From the NCBI GenBank assembly GCA_902729315.2, contig LR746271.1, positions 714,001 to 778,000 of the forward strand: 64,000 nucleotides of DNA, given 5' to 3'. Each line of letters begins with the position of its first letter. Within the stretch, counting starts at the first letter, position 1. The stretch is from Spirodela intermedia (lineage: Eukaryota > Streptophyta > Magnoliopsida > Alismatales > Araceae). The notes beneath the pieces were generated by a model. The model searched no databases. It was not told the DNA's origin and saw nothing but the letters and a program-made list of their open reading frames with translations. Positions 46,948-59,796 of the stretch are shown here, piece by piece. The translations under genes and the position numbers were made by a program.

Positions 46948-48219
46948 ACCATCATACCTATATGTGACACATTTTCTAAGATAAAATTATTTTACTAAGA
47001 AGGGTCAAACCTTTAGACTATTTTTCTTGTGCACAAATATATTAAATCACTAATCTTATAAAATTAATACTTTAATCAATTTCTCATAATTTTCTTTCAT
47101 TTGACTCTCCATTCATGTCTTTTTATTTGTTATAAATATGCCTTTATTAATGAAGCCATTTGATATAAAAATACAAATATTAAGATTTACACAAATAATT
47201 ATAACATATTCACTTGACATAAAAATTGAAATATAATGAGATATTTCATATGATCTTGACATTAGTTCTTTGCTGAAATAATATATACTCTTTAATGTCA
47301 TTTAATACATTCACTTCTAATTAAATTTACATCACATATTATCAATTTCATAATTTCATATTAATGTATAAAAATCATCAAAATAATAATGAGTTAATCT
47401 ATAACTAAATAAAGACGATGTGAAATGGCACAGAATAATGTTGGACTGCATGAGACAGTGTACATCAAATGAGGGACAACGCAAGACTGCATGGTCAACT
47501 ATGCCCCATTTTCATCTATTCCTATATTATGACTTGCAATTGATTGGTCTTTTCTCTGTTTCATGTGAAGTAGGTTTACTTTCTTAGTTGAATCATTTTG
47601 TTAAAGTATAAATAAATAGAACTACAATGTTTCAAGTAGTTTAATTTTTTTTTACATTCATAATTATTGGTAATGAATATTTATGCAATACAATATTAAC
47701 ATTATGATTACATAAACTATCATCTTAGACATACGTCCATCTTGTTAACACAAAAAAATATCAATTCTAAAGTCAATGCATATTAGTAACAAGTTAATAT
47801 TGAAAGGGAAATAAAGAAGAGAGTCCTACAAGTATGCTCATTCATGCATAGTTTTTTTATCACCATCATTGCAAAAAAATAGTCCTCTTTCATATCAAAG
47901 GCATAATAGGAACAACCAGTGTAAATCTCTTCGTACCATAGGCCTTGTGGTGGCTTAATCCTCAAAGAAAACTTTACATTTCTCAACCATTCAACATAAT
48001 AGGCATCACTGCACACACATAAAAGCAGAGTGGAAAACAGATAGACAAAGAGAGATAGAAAGTTAATCTCTCTTGTATGTAGTTAAGTATAGACCATTAC
48101 CAACCATTCTCAACTTTGGTATCTACAACATATCACTATGCAACTTACTAAGTGTAAAGTGGAAAAGATAAAACCTCATGCATAATTTATTTTTTTGAAA
48201 ACTGTACCATACGACAAAG
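46948..48219. other. AT-rich spacer with an orphan frame
   Basis: Strongly AT-rich. A 77-codon minus frame (48,016-47,783) reads MCSDAYYVEWLRNVKFSLRI... and might be a relic exon, but I do not recognise it and found no partner exons. Three of the five differences between units 1 and 2 fall here (47,129 G/T, 47,236 A/G, 47,456 C/T). Confidence 0.3.
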
Positions 48220-48557
48220 GGGCCTCTTCGGTTTTCCACCATTTACCCGAGTTTATCCCTCTAACAGTACCGCATGCAACTCCTGTAGCCATCGGAGCTT
48301 ATCAAACTCGGATGGGCTGGGTCACCTCGGACAAACTCGGATCGCCCGGCAGATTCCAGTTATAACTGGCTGTCAGACTGCTACCTGTGGCCCACACCGG
48401 GCCTGCCTCATAGGAGACACTATAGCTGCGGCCGCCCACAGTTCGGCGAAGTTACCGGTATGAGTCATTTTCCAGCTCGTGCGAGTTAGGCGGATACCAA
48501 CGTGATCTGTCGACCCGCTTATATAAAACAAGGTGGAAATATGCTTCCTTCATCTGT
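48220..48557 (+). promoter_or_regulatory. Promoter region of mutase-family gene copy 2
   Basis: The last ~340 bp of unit 1 are GC-richer than the spacer and unrelated by eye to the DNA upstream of copy 1. TATATAAAA lies at 48,520-48,528, 100 nt before the ATG, predicting a start near 48,550-48,560, right at the unit joint. GGCCCA (site II-like) is at 48,389-48,394, and AAACTCGGAT occurs twice near 48,305-48,345. An ATG at 48,541, out of frame with the gene, would fall just before the predicted transcript start. Confidence 0.5.
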
Positions 48558-48619
48558 CGCCACTTCTCCGCAACTGCACTCTCGCTCCCCTCGTTCCCCT
48601 TCGGCACCCGAACAGGAAG

Positions 48620-50460
48620 ATGGCGACCTCCATGGCGATGCTGACAGTGAACCCCTGCGCGGCCGGAGCCGCCGCCGGGAGGCGCCTGCAGGGGTGCCGG
48701 AGGGGGAGCCTGCCGCCGGCGACATTCCGCAGAGGGGCGGTGAAGGCGGAGGCGGGTAGCGGGAGGACGCGGTTCCACAAGGCAATCGAGAAGGACGGGA
48801 TCGTGCTGATGCCCGGGTGCTTCGACGCGCTGTCGGCGGCCATTATTCAGAAGACAGGCTTCAGCGCCGCCTTTATCTCCGGCTACGCCCTCTCCGCCGC
48901 CAGCCTCGGCTTGCCCGATATCGGCCTTCTCACGTGCGTTCCGATCCCGAAACCCCATGAACACAAGCGATCTCTTTTCTGAGGAAGATTTCTAACTATC
49001 TTCGTTTCACGCAATGCCCAGGCCGCCGGAGATGGCGGAGAGCGCTAGGTTCATCTGCGCCGCCGCCCCCGGTATCCCAATCATCGCCGACGCCGGTATG
49101 ATCTCCTCCCCGTTCACCCAAACCCCGGCATGAAGGACGCAGTTTTTGGATAACGTTACTAAGCATGGGTCAGATCAAAAGCTTCCGGCCAAACGGCTAC
49201 ATTAGGATGGTCGTAACCTTCGATGAAGGAACATCGGCGTTCGAATTAGCCTCGCAAATCCATCACTTTACCCTATGCCTCCATTATAGATAATTAATCC
49301 ACCATCCTACCTCAGCCATTATAATCCACGAAATTAAATCTAGCTTATTACAACGCCTTTCCGACCATATCTATTTTGCATGAAATCATGAACTGTACTT
49401 CTAAATTATCAGTGTTACAACGGGCTGGGTTGCAAAAAACTAAATGATAATTCAACACTTCGCAATGATTTTTAAGAAAAAAAAATACTGATCTAAGGAG
49501 CTTTGGCGCCGAGTTTCAGACACCGGCGGCGGCAACGCTCTTAATGTTCAGAGGACCGTCAAGGATCTCATCGCCGCCGGCGTCGCGGGATGCTTCCTCG
49601 AGGTACCTGAGAACTCAATACCTCGTCCTTCCTTCCTCTTATTCTTTCTTTACGACGTTACTGAACCATCATCTCTCTCTCGCTAACAGGACCAGGCCTG
49701 GCCAAAGAAGTGTGGTATGGTTTTAAATGTCTTATTTTGTTATCTACTTTCTTAGTTTCAAGCCAAGAGACGCTCATATTCTCCTCCTGTTTTTCTGGCT
49801 CGTCTTTTCTTCCCACTAGGGCACATGCGCGGCAAGTCGGTAATCATCTCTTCATTCTCTCCACCCCTGCCTCCTCGCTGGTCCGCTAAGAACTTCCTGC
49901 GAAATTTCCTTACATATTCATGACGCGGTGATGGTCGTGGCGTGAAGGTGATCCCTGCCGAGGAGCACGCGGCCAAGATCGCGGCGGCGAGGGACGCTAT
50001 CGGAGACGCGGACTTCTTCCTCATTGCCCGGACGGACGCCCGCGGACCGAACGGGCTGGACGACGCCATCGATCGGGCTAACCTGTACCACGACGCGGGG
50101 GCGGACGCCTGCTTCGTGGAGGCGCCGAGGAACGAGGAGGAGCTGAGGGAGATTGGGCGGCGCACCAAGGGCCTCAGGGTCAGCAACATGATCGAGGGGG
50201 GAATCACGCCCCTCCGCACCCCGCAGGAACTCCAGGCCATGGGCTTCCACATCGTCGAGCACTGCCTGACCACCCTCTACGCCGCCACCCGGGGAATGAC
50301 CGAGGTGCTGAGGATCCTCAAGGAGGCCGGCACCACCCGGGAAGCGCTTCACAAGTTGGCCACCTTCGAGGAGTTCAACCAGATGATCGACCTCGACTCC
50401 TGGAACGAGATCGAGGCTCGCTTTTCCAAGTACAAAGTCTCCGAAAAGGTGTTAGCATAG
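48620..50460 (+). CDS. Isocitrate lyase/PEP mutase superfamily protein, plastid type, copy 2
   Basis: Exons 48,620-48,933, 49,022-49,095, 49,520-49,602, 49,690-49,714, 49,820-49,839 and 49,948-50,460. The encoded 342-aa protein is identical to copy 1. The only coding difference seen is at 49,073 (GGT for GGC, a silent Gly change in exon 2). The introns match copy 1. What differs is the upstream DNA: identity with copy 1 begins only 62 nt before the ATG, so this copy should be controlled by the TATATAAAA region at 48,520. Redundant function with copy 1, but possibly different expression, is the natural inference. Confidence 0.92.
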
Positions 50461-52566
50461 GACGAGCGGAGGGCTGGGGGGGGTTTTTCGTTAATAGGGG
50501 AATAATTTTTCAGAATAATTAACTTTGTCAGCTGGAGGGCCGGGGGGGATCTGTCTGTGGAACCTTACTCTTATTCATGAGATATCCAATAAATCTTTTC
50601 TCCATCTTCGTCCTCAGTCACCGTCACCCTTGGTCTTCGCCTCGACTGCATGCTCTTCAGTCCGACATCTCGCCGGTGAGCATTGTCTTATAATCTTGAT
50701 TCCACCGGCTTCAGAGCCGATCCGAACGAAGGATTCTTCATTCATCTCTCAAGCCTTCGCCAGGAGGTCCGATGGCTAGCCGGCATCGCGCAGACATGGT
50801 CAACGTGGAGGCTAGCCGCCTGTCTGCGACGAGCCGTGGGTCGAGCACGAGGGGTGGTGGGCGGCTGTCGGGGGCTCGTGAGCGAGAGGTGGATCGAGCT
50901 CGACATTTTGGCAGATTCAGGTGCACGGTTTTAGGGTAATCTCCCGTGTAGAGGGGCAGTTTCATCCTGTATTACCTTGTCATAAAATGTCTAGCTTTCA
51001 TATTACGGCTTTTCTTGCAGAAAAGGAATGAGTTACTTTGTTTCCCCTTGTCAATTGAATGTTGTTCTTGTAATCCGGTTTCCTCTTCTTCTTAGCTCCC
51101 GACCAAGTGCCTAGGCGACGAATATATCTTTGAGCGTCGTCGCTAAGGTTTTTGTTGAATAAATACTAAGCATAGACGCCTTGGTGGGGCCTCTTTCTTA
51201 AGGGATCTGGTCAGGCTGTGACCATATTATGGGCTTAATGACTTGGAGAGATAATGGGTCAACGCTGTTTATCAGGTCTACAAAGTTGGCTCTCTTTTCC
51301 CCAGATCAGGAGTTTTTAGGGCACACGAGGTAGGTTGTCTGTAACCTGACGTTGTATTTATTTTTTTTAACTAAAAAATCGACTTGACAAATCAAAATAT
51401 ATATGACTCAATCCTTAATTAGCATCTAGTTCAAGTGTTTAGAAGCCAACAAACTTTTTCAGGTACGTTTTTTAGCTACAATTACAATCAATTTATACTT
51501 TTAAGGACCACATTCTGCGTACAAAATATGTTTAATGGTAATTTGACTATCACATCCATCATGTTAAAAGTGATAAATTAATTGATCACATTTAGAACTC
51601 ATAAATTTTCCTAATGAAGAATATGCATATGGAAAATTATTAATCAAGTTTTCGTTTAATCCATTTACCTCATGTCACTTTTCTGGTTAGATGAAACCCT
51701 TTTTGATGAAACAATTAGTAATTATTTATTGTACTAAAATATTACGAATTTAATAAAAAATAATATAATACCTTCTTAAAATACATTGGAGAAAATGTTT
51801 ACAGCCCCCATTATAAAATGGTGTAAAAAATATCCCTACTAACAAATTAAATTGTTTGCTTAGAATTTAGAAAAAATATTCATTTATTATGATGTGAATT
51901 TACTATGTAATTAACAAAGGCTTTTATGTTGTACCTCTTATTTAATTCAGAATAACCAAAAGGGAATCTACTTTATGATTTATTTTTTCTCAGTTAATAC
52001 ATTTTCCTATAATTCAATAATGAATTACTTTTCGCAATATTATGTTGAGTGCCTTGGAAGAACATGATGTATTCATGACTATCATCATATGATTAGGTTA
52101 AATCAAAATATATTAAATAATACAGCAACTACTTCAAAAAAAAGTTAATTTTATAATGATTTTTTTCTTAACATGGTGATTTATGTGAAACCTTGCTATT
52201 TAATTTGGCATACATGAAACCACATTTGTAAAAAAGTTTCAAATAAGTAAATAGAGCACAAAAGCACAACTTTTGATTAATCCTATACAATCTCACAAAA
52301 GCATGACTCTTTTGTTGGTTTTAAGAACAATGCAAGAGAAATTAGAGGAGATAGAGAGAGATGGATAATTAGTACTTTTATAATTTCTCTTTGACTTTTA
52401 GTTTTTTATCTAATGTATGAAATTAGAATTTATACTAGTTCTGCACACCTTGTCTAGAATACTTTCAAAGATCTTTGTCTTAGGTTCTACTAACTCAAGT
52501 TAATACAAATATTGAATGCCAAAATTGTTGGATTCAATGTGGCTAAGCAAAACATTGAGAGGGGGA
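50461..52566. other. 3' flank of gene copy 2 and AT-rich spacer
   Basis: Copy of 37,612-39,717 with one noted change (A at 50,772). Poly(A) signal candidate at 50,588-50,593. Confidence 0.45.
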
Positions 52567-55246
52567 TGATGTGACTTAATCATTGTATAATAAATCACAC
52601 ATATATTTCTACAATTAAAAACTAGTAAATTTATATTTTTAAAAATATTTAAATACAAAATAATTTTGATAAAAGGCTCGAAAAATAATATCAAGTAATT
52701 TTTTAAAAAATATAAAAATATAATTTTTTAAAAATTTAAAATAAATATGAAAGAAAAAATATATTTAAAAATCCATGAAAACATAAATATAGATGTAGAT
52801 GTCATGTTGATGTTAGTGCCCCTACAAACATGATTCGAGTAGAAATAGAGTTCCGCTTGATGATTCTTGCGTAAATAATTGCAAATGATTTAATAGATCA
52901 AATTAAGATCTATAAAAGTAAAAAGAATCGTAATTGACTAGATAAGAGTTTTAAATTTTAAAATCACACAAAATCTCACTAACTTAAATAAAAATTAAGT
53001 TTAAAATAAGAAAGATAGAGCTTTGAGGTCGTGACATTAATCATAAAAATTTTGAGCATTCAAGAGAATTATCGTGTGATCTCTATAACCTCAAAAACTC
53101 TCTTTGGACATTCATAACATAGGCAATTTCTAGATCTTCTTAAAAAGTTTAAAATTTGATAAAATTAATCATTGAATCATCTCCAGTAGTTGTCACTTGG
53201 CAGAGTAGACATTCAATGGCTTTCGAATCTCTAGTAGCTATCACCTAATGAAGATGAGTTGGATGAATGTGAGGAGGCTCGTATTACATTCGATTCACTT
53301 TGGAAAAGTAGCAACTCATCTCTCGATGAATTGTCCTCTTCTTGATGACAATTTATTTGTTGATCAATTAGAGATGATTTTCTCAAATAATCTATAATTT
53401 TTGTATTTAAAATCCTTAGTTAGTTATTAATAATGATCCACAAATAGTCTTGATGTATTTTTTGACTATGGGTGAACAATTCTAGAGGATTAATCGTTGA
53501 TTGACTAATAATTATAAATTAGCAATTACATCTATACATTAATATCTTATATATAGATATTAATTAATTAGTAGATAATACTATTATACATGTGTTACCA
53601 ACTCATTATGACATTTATAATATTTTATCATTTAAATATTAATACATATTATTTTAATTATTTTATTTATATTATGAGACTAATCTCACTTGACGTTTAT
53701 GAAGTCAAATAGTGATTTTCTCACATTTTATCGATGGATTCTCTCACATTTGCTTGATAATTATTTGATTGCAAAGACTTAGGTGAGTTCTTAATATGAT
53801 TTATAAGTAATAGAAGAAGCCCAAGCCTTCAGCCCAATGAAAAACCTATCTTATAGAGAAGGCTGGCCTAATATGTTTATGGGCCCAAGAGAAGACATCA
53901 CTTTGGCCTATAGCTCATTTGGACTTAAAAGGGCTATCAAGAGATAAGATCTAGGTTGTCTATCTTAGGGCATCTTAAGATGAGATTAAGAGAAGGATTA
54001 AAGTGCCGCCCTCATAGAATGATCTGGGCCATCCACTAAGATAATGTGTTATTAATCTTAACCGTCTATTAGAGGGGCCTAATTGTCAAGAAGATTAAGA
54101 CATCTCGCCCCCCTCTTGTAGTGTACTTTTTGGCTCTCTCTTTAGTAGTGACTAGCTGAAGAAAACAAGAAGGAAATCAAGGTCTGATCAATAACATTCT
54201 TGTGCTCAAGATCATCGTGGAGAAGAGATCATCTAGAGCACATCAAGATTGCCACAGATCGAGCATCACTCGGCTTAGGACTAGCGCACAACAAGATTTG
54301 TGCAAGATCTAAATTTGAGGCATCCTTGTAATCCTCTCCATGGATAGATTAACTTTTAATTTGACCTAGTTTTATCATTTATTCTATCATTCCATTACGT
54401 TAGATCTATTCTCTCCTCTTTGTCACACTTTTCATAACTCTTGTCTTTACCCTTTTACATTTAATTCTGCCCTTCACAATCTCATGTATATATATATATA
54501 TATATAAGAAATAAAATAAGTAGAATTTGTACTCTCATTACCCACACTACCTAAGGATCGACCCTTACTTATTCTAAATAAAAGAGTGAGGTCTTATAAA
54601 TATTATTTGCATGAACTTAGTTGCATCACGATGACGTATTTAACCTCCAATTCGAGTTCATCACTAACACTCTGCAAAAAAATCAAGAGTTAAATAGGTA
54701 AAAAAATGTGAAATTTGGCTCTAATGAGTTTTAAACATTTGCTGGTCATTTGCCTGCTTGAGAGAAAGTCAAAAAATTACATATGTACCCTTACTTAGTG
54801 ACATTATGTAGACATTTCCTTCTTATAAGGCAAGGACATTTTAGGTGTGAAAAAATGTAAAACTTATTGGTGACCACTAATGTAAGTTTAGTCTCACATC
54901 AATTGTTTCTCAATGTTTGAGACACATATGTCTCTACCTACTCATCTTCAATGTGTTGTCTCATATATACATGTGTATACAATCACTCCTTGCCCCATGC
55001 TTGGCTAGCCTCCTAGTGACATGGAAGGGGAGTGATGCACATGTGTCATGATCACTCCTTAACCACTCGAGGCCTTGACTCGTGGGTCCCTCTAATTGTG
55101 CCTCCAACCCTCATGTGGGTCTCGACTAGCTAATGGGTCCCCTCTTTTTCTTTTTTTTCATTAATTTTATTTTTCTTCATTTTATCTCAAAAACATAATT
55201 ACAAAAATTATATGAATTCACATAAAATAACATAATTAACGTAAGT
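52567..55246 (+). mobile_element. Old LTR-like element split by nested insertion (unit 2)
   Basis: Unit-2 copy of 39,718-42,397, including the same nested insertion; part of the tandem duplication, not a separate transposition. Confidence 0.6.
53509..54662 (+). mobile_element. Nested LTR-like insertion (unit 2)
   Basis: Unit-2 copy of 40,660-41,813, with the same ACTAA borders and a (TA)10 tract of equal length at 54,487-54,506. Confidence 0.5.
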
Positions 55247-55353
55247 TCTAACACAACTACGTAACCTAATATGCCACGACTAGTCATGTCAACGTGCACA
55301 GCATAGTCATTCTTCAAATTCCCATGCGAAGTCTAGAAGACAAAGGACTGAAG

Positions 55354-57114
55354 TTATAAATTTATAACACTAGAAGATATCATTTTAGTTTGAATATATC
55401 AATTATAATTCAAAAAAATCCTTTTAAAAATAGTAATAATTTTTCAAGTTGATTATAGGGTTTGTACAATAATATCATGTAAAATTTAAAAAATAAATAA
55501 ATAATATAGTATTTATAAAGTTTAGTATAAATAATAAATAATAAATATATTTAAAAATTTATTAAAAAAAGATAATTCGAGTGTTGATGCAAGATGATGT
55601 TAGCATCCTAATGAATGAGATTTGAGCAAAAACAAAAAAATCCACTTGACGATTCTTGTATAAATAATTATAAATGATTTAATTGGTCAAATTATTATCT
55701 ATAAAAGTCAAAAGAATTGTAATTGACTAACAAGAGTTTTAAACTTGAAATCACATAAAATTTCATAAATTTAAAAAATAATTAAGTTTACAATAGAAAA
55801 AATAGAATTTTGGCATCGCGGTGATGATTGTCAAAATTTTGAATATTCAAGAGAATTTTCGTGTGATGTCCACAGCCTCAAAGCCTTTCCTTGGACATGC
55901 ACAATGCGGAGAATCTTCATATCATCTTGTGAAGTCTAGAAACTGATGAGATGGGTCAGTGAAATGTCTCTGGTGGTTGTCACCCCAATAGAGCCAAAGA
56001 TCAGTGACATTCGAATCTATGACAACTACCACCTAGTGAAGATGAGTTCGGTGGAGTTGGGGCATGTCTCAATGAGCTTCTTCCTCAAGTCCATGCTATG
56101 AGAGGAGGCTCATATTGCATTTGGTTCACTCTTGATAGACGATGACTCATCTCTCAATTAATCACCATGTTTTCAATGGTGTGTTCGTTGATCAATCAAA
56201 GATGATTTTCTTGATGAATTCACAATCGTTTCATCCATAATCATTCATCAGTTGGTAAAAAAACTCCACAAATCATGTTGACGAATTTTTTATTGATGAT
56301 TGAGCAATTTCGATGGCTTGATTATTGACTGACGCTTCGTAAGAAAATCACAAGTTAAATAGATAAAAATATAAATTTTAGCTCTAGTGGGATTCTAATT
56401 TCACTAATCACCTAGCTATGTGAGAGAGGGTTAGAAAATTACCTCCATACCCTTGACCTAGTAACTTTATGGGTGCATTTCCTTCTTATAATGTAAGAGC
56501 ATTTTTTATATTAAAAATACTTAAATACCACCAATGAGTGACGATGTGGGTTTAGCCCCACATTGGTTGTTTCCCAATGTTTGAGACAAATATATATTTG
56601 TATGTCTTTTTTTTCTCTTGGAATTCCCTCTCCCATGAACACAATGGCCAAGTCATCTGGGGAGAGGCCTAAGCCAAGTGGTCTGCCCCCATATATACTT
56701 GTGTGCACAACTACTCCTTGCCCTACGCCCAACTGCCCCTAGTGTTGTGGAAGGGGAATGCACACACATGCTCTATGTTGGTCCTTAGCCACAAGAGCCC
56801 CCAGCTTGTGGCTCCCCTAACTATGTCTCCAAACCATGTGTAGTCCCCTCTAGGTCAACTATTGAGTCACAACTAGCTAGTGGCCTCTCCCCTTTTTATT
56901 ATTTTTTTATTTAATTTATATTTCTTTTTTATCTCAAAAAATAGATTATAAAATTTATATCAATTCACATAAAATCACATAATTCAAAAATTCATATTAA
57001 TCAACTAAAAAACAATTTTCACTATTTAATGTAAATAATTATATATTTATCATGAGTTAAATCAAAAAATAAATATTCAAATCATTATTAACTCATAATA
57101 ATAAACACTTATTA
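55354..57114 (+). mobile_element. Old, 5'-truncated LTR-like element (unit 2)
   Basis: Unit-2 copy of 42,505-44,265. Confidence 0.6.
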
Positions 57115-57920
57115 GTAAGTGGTGGTGAAGTGTCTATAACCATTGTCACTCAACAAAGGAGATGTTTGATATAAATGATTCTTCAATAGCTATCACCCAA
57201 CATAGTTGAGATTGATGGAGGTGGAACATGACTCAAGGAGTTTCATCCTTAAGTCCATGATTCAAGAGGAAGCTCTTATCACAAGTTGAACACTCTAAAG
57301 AGACCATAAAAAAACTCTTGGTAGATCTCTTTAACATCGACAATTACTCATTCATCGACCAATAGAAAATACAATTTCCTCCCAAAGTTCTCATTTTTCT
57401 ATTAGAATCCTTGGTTAATTGCTAATGATGATTCTTGATTATTGTTGATGAAGATTCTAACAATGATGGGTCATTTTTTTCAATTTTCTCTATTACTATT
57501 TCCTTAAAAAAATTCTAGAGTCAAAATAGAAGTAAACATAAATTTTGGCACCAGTGAGGTTCAAGCCTCTACCAATTACCTAGCTACATCAGTAAAGCTA
57601 AGAAAGTTCACATTATACCCTTGAAATAATGAACACACACATGCACGACCTTCTCTTAGTGAAAGTGCATCTTAGGTATTATTTTGGCCTATGAAACTTA
57701 ATAAGTCTTCATTATCATAAGTTAATAATTAGTAAATAATATAGTTTTAGCCTTAACTCATGATAAATAGACTTATATTTATGTTAAAGTGTGAAAAGTG
57801 GTTTTCAGTTAATTAACGTGAATTTTTGGGTAATTATGTGATTTTATACAAATTTATATGATTTTTACAGTCTTACTTTTGAGATAAATGAATAAAAATA
57901 AATTAAAATAAAAATATAAC

Positions 57921-58108
57921 AAAATGGGGAGGACCCGCCAGCCAGCTAGGCCCACAAGTGGGTCGGAAGCGCAGTCGGGGAGGAGCTGCAAGCAAGGGCT
58001 CGAGCGGCTAAGACTGATAGGGGCACGTGTGCGCCACTCCCCTTCCATGTCACCGGTGGCCAGCTGGCTGTGGGGCAAGGAATGATCGTACACACGGGAG
58101 AAAGGGAC
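57921..58108 (-). ncRNA. Candidate structured RNA, copy 7 (unit 2)
   Basis: Unit-2 copy of 45,072-45,259. Confidence 0.22.
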
Positions 58109-58130
58109 TTGATCGAGAATGTAATATTAC

Positions 58131-58172
58131 TATATATTCACCAAAAACTTCGGCGCACAACCGATGTGGGAC
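58131..58172 (-). promoter_or_regulatory. snRNA-type promoter: USE plus TATA (unit 2)
   Basis: Unit-2 copy of 45,282-45,323; spacing 25 nt. Confidence 0.5.
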
Positions 58173-59796
58173 TAAACCCGCGTCACACCTTCCCTAGAAA
58201 GGGTGGGTAACCAGCGCGGGTTCGAATCCTCCCAAAGCCAAAACTCATATTTTTTATCTAATTATCATGACTTTTCTACAGATCGCCGGTGAAGGATTAA
58301 GCAACCAAAATCGTTGGATCATCGATAAAAATCTCGTCAACACGATTCGTGAAGTATTGTTACTAAAATTGATGAACGATTTGCGATAAAAGGATCGTGA
58401 ATCCATCGAGTAAGACATCTCTGATTGATCGATGAACAAGCCGTCATCGGGAAGAGGACGATCCACTGGGAGACAAGTCGCCACCTCCTGAGAGCTTCCT
58501 CTTACTGCATAGACCTGAGGATGAAGCTCCCTGACACGCACCCTACTTTCATCCAGCTCTTCTCTGTCGAGTGACAGCCGCCATAGACGATTCGACAACC
58601 CATTTCATTGATCTCTAGACTTCGCAAGGAGATCTAGAGATTGTGCACGTCGTCTTTGTTCAAGGAGAGCCTTTGAGGCCGTCGACACTACACAACGATC
58701 CTCTCGAATGCTCAGGATTCTGGTGCAATACTAACGCATCGCCGTTGCGACGCCAGAACTTTGTTTTCCTGCTTTTAACTTACTTTCCACTTCATTTAGT
58801 GATAATTTGTGTGATTTAAATTTACCAAGATATACTTCATTCAATTACAATTCTTTCAGATTTTACTGATCTTAATTTGATCAATTAAATTATCTATAAT
58901 CACTTACATAAAAATCACCGGGCGGAACTCTATTTTCGCTCGATTCGTGTTCGCCGGGCGCTGACATCATCGTGATGTCTGCACCCTTATTTTCCTTTTT
59001 CGTGAATTTTAAATATATTTTCTTTTCATTTCCTAGTATAAAATTCATAGAAAATAGTATTCTTTGAGGAAATTTCTGAATAATTACAAGATATTATATT
59101 ACATCCTTATTATTGACCTGAAAAATTATCACTATTTTTGGAAGTTTTATTGAATTATAATTGATATATTTGTTCATAAATACTTCTAAATATCTAAAAA
59201 TCCGTATTTTCTAGTTTTATAAATTTTAAATTTACATGATTTAATATACAACGACTAAGTCATGTCAAGACTTGATAGTGATTTAGTCCTACTAATTATT
59301 TTGAGGAGTTTTAGATCTTCTGGATACAAGTTCCTTCTCTCATAAATAAAATGAGTAGAGGACCACTTGTGATGAAGACTATACCAAGTGGTCTGCCTCC
59401 ACACAACACACATGTGACGAGATCATATGTTACCCCTCGCACTGATTTAGCCCTAATGATCTGAAAGAGTGATGCACATGTATCCATGGGTCCTTAGCCA
59501 CTAGAGCTCAACTCATAGTTTTACCCAATCTAGGTCCACTCACTCGAGGGCAACACCGTTTGGGTTGACTACCGAGTGCTTGCTAGTCAATAGGTTCTCC
59601 CTTTTTTAATTTTTTTAATTTTTATTTAAATGTGAAAATATGAATATAAAAATCACATAATTAACAATAAATTCACATTAGTCATGTAAAAATTATTTTT
59701 CTCGATTTAAAGTAAATATAAGGCTATTTATCATGAGTTAATACATAAAAAATATCATTAAACTAACTATTAACTCATGATAATAGAGACTTATTA

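Larger units (their letters stand above)
35709..48557 (+). repeat. 12,849-bp tandem unit 1
   Basis: First unit of a direct head-to-tail array. Every landmark recurs exactly 12,849 bp later: start codon 35,771 and 48,620, stop 37,611 and 50,460, LTR-like insertion 44,850 and 57,699. The unit starts in the leader at CGCCACTTCTCCGCAACTG and ends with CTTCCTTCATCTGT at 48,557. By eye only five substitutions and no indel separate it from unit 2. It carries one mutase-family gene, three decayed LTR-like elements, one younger LTR-like insertion and one nested LTR-like insertion. Confidence 0.95.
57699..59267 (-). mobile_element. Solo-LTR-like element, copy 7 (unit 2)
   Basis: Unit-2 copy of 44,850-46,418 with the same flanking AAACT/AGACT; no difference noticed by eye. 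Confidence 0.72.
57119..59796 (+). mobile_element. Old LTR-like element interrupted by copy 7 (unit 2)
   Basis: Unit-2 copy of 44,270-46,947, split by the reverse insertion 57,699-59,267. Confidence 0.55.

Noticed and set aside
48452-48964. 170-codon minus-strand frame over exon 1 and the leader of copy 2 (also in copies 1 and 3)
   Set aside because: Mirror of a GC-rich exon that has family motifs, splice sites and a plausible start on the plus strand; the minus peptide has no domain.
48533-48982. Longer N-terminus for copies 2 and 3 starting at GTG 48,533
   Set aside because: GTG is not a normal nuclear plant start, the extension is not shared with copy 1, and it would begin before the predicted transcript start.
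49758-50352. 171- and 144-codon minus frames over the last exon
   Set aside because: Antisense shadows of the conserved ARTDA/NMIEGG exon on the plus strand.
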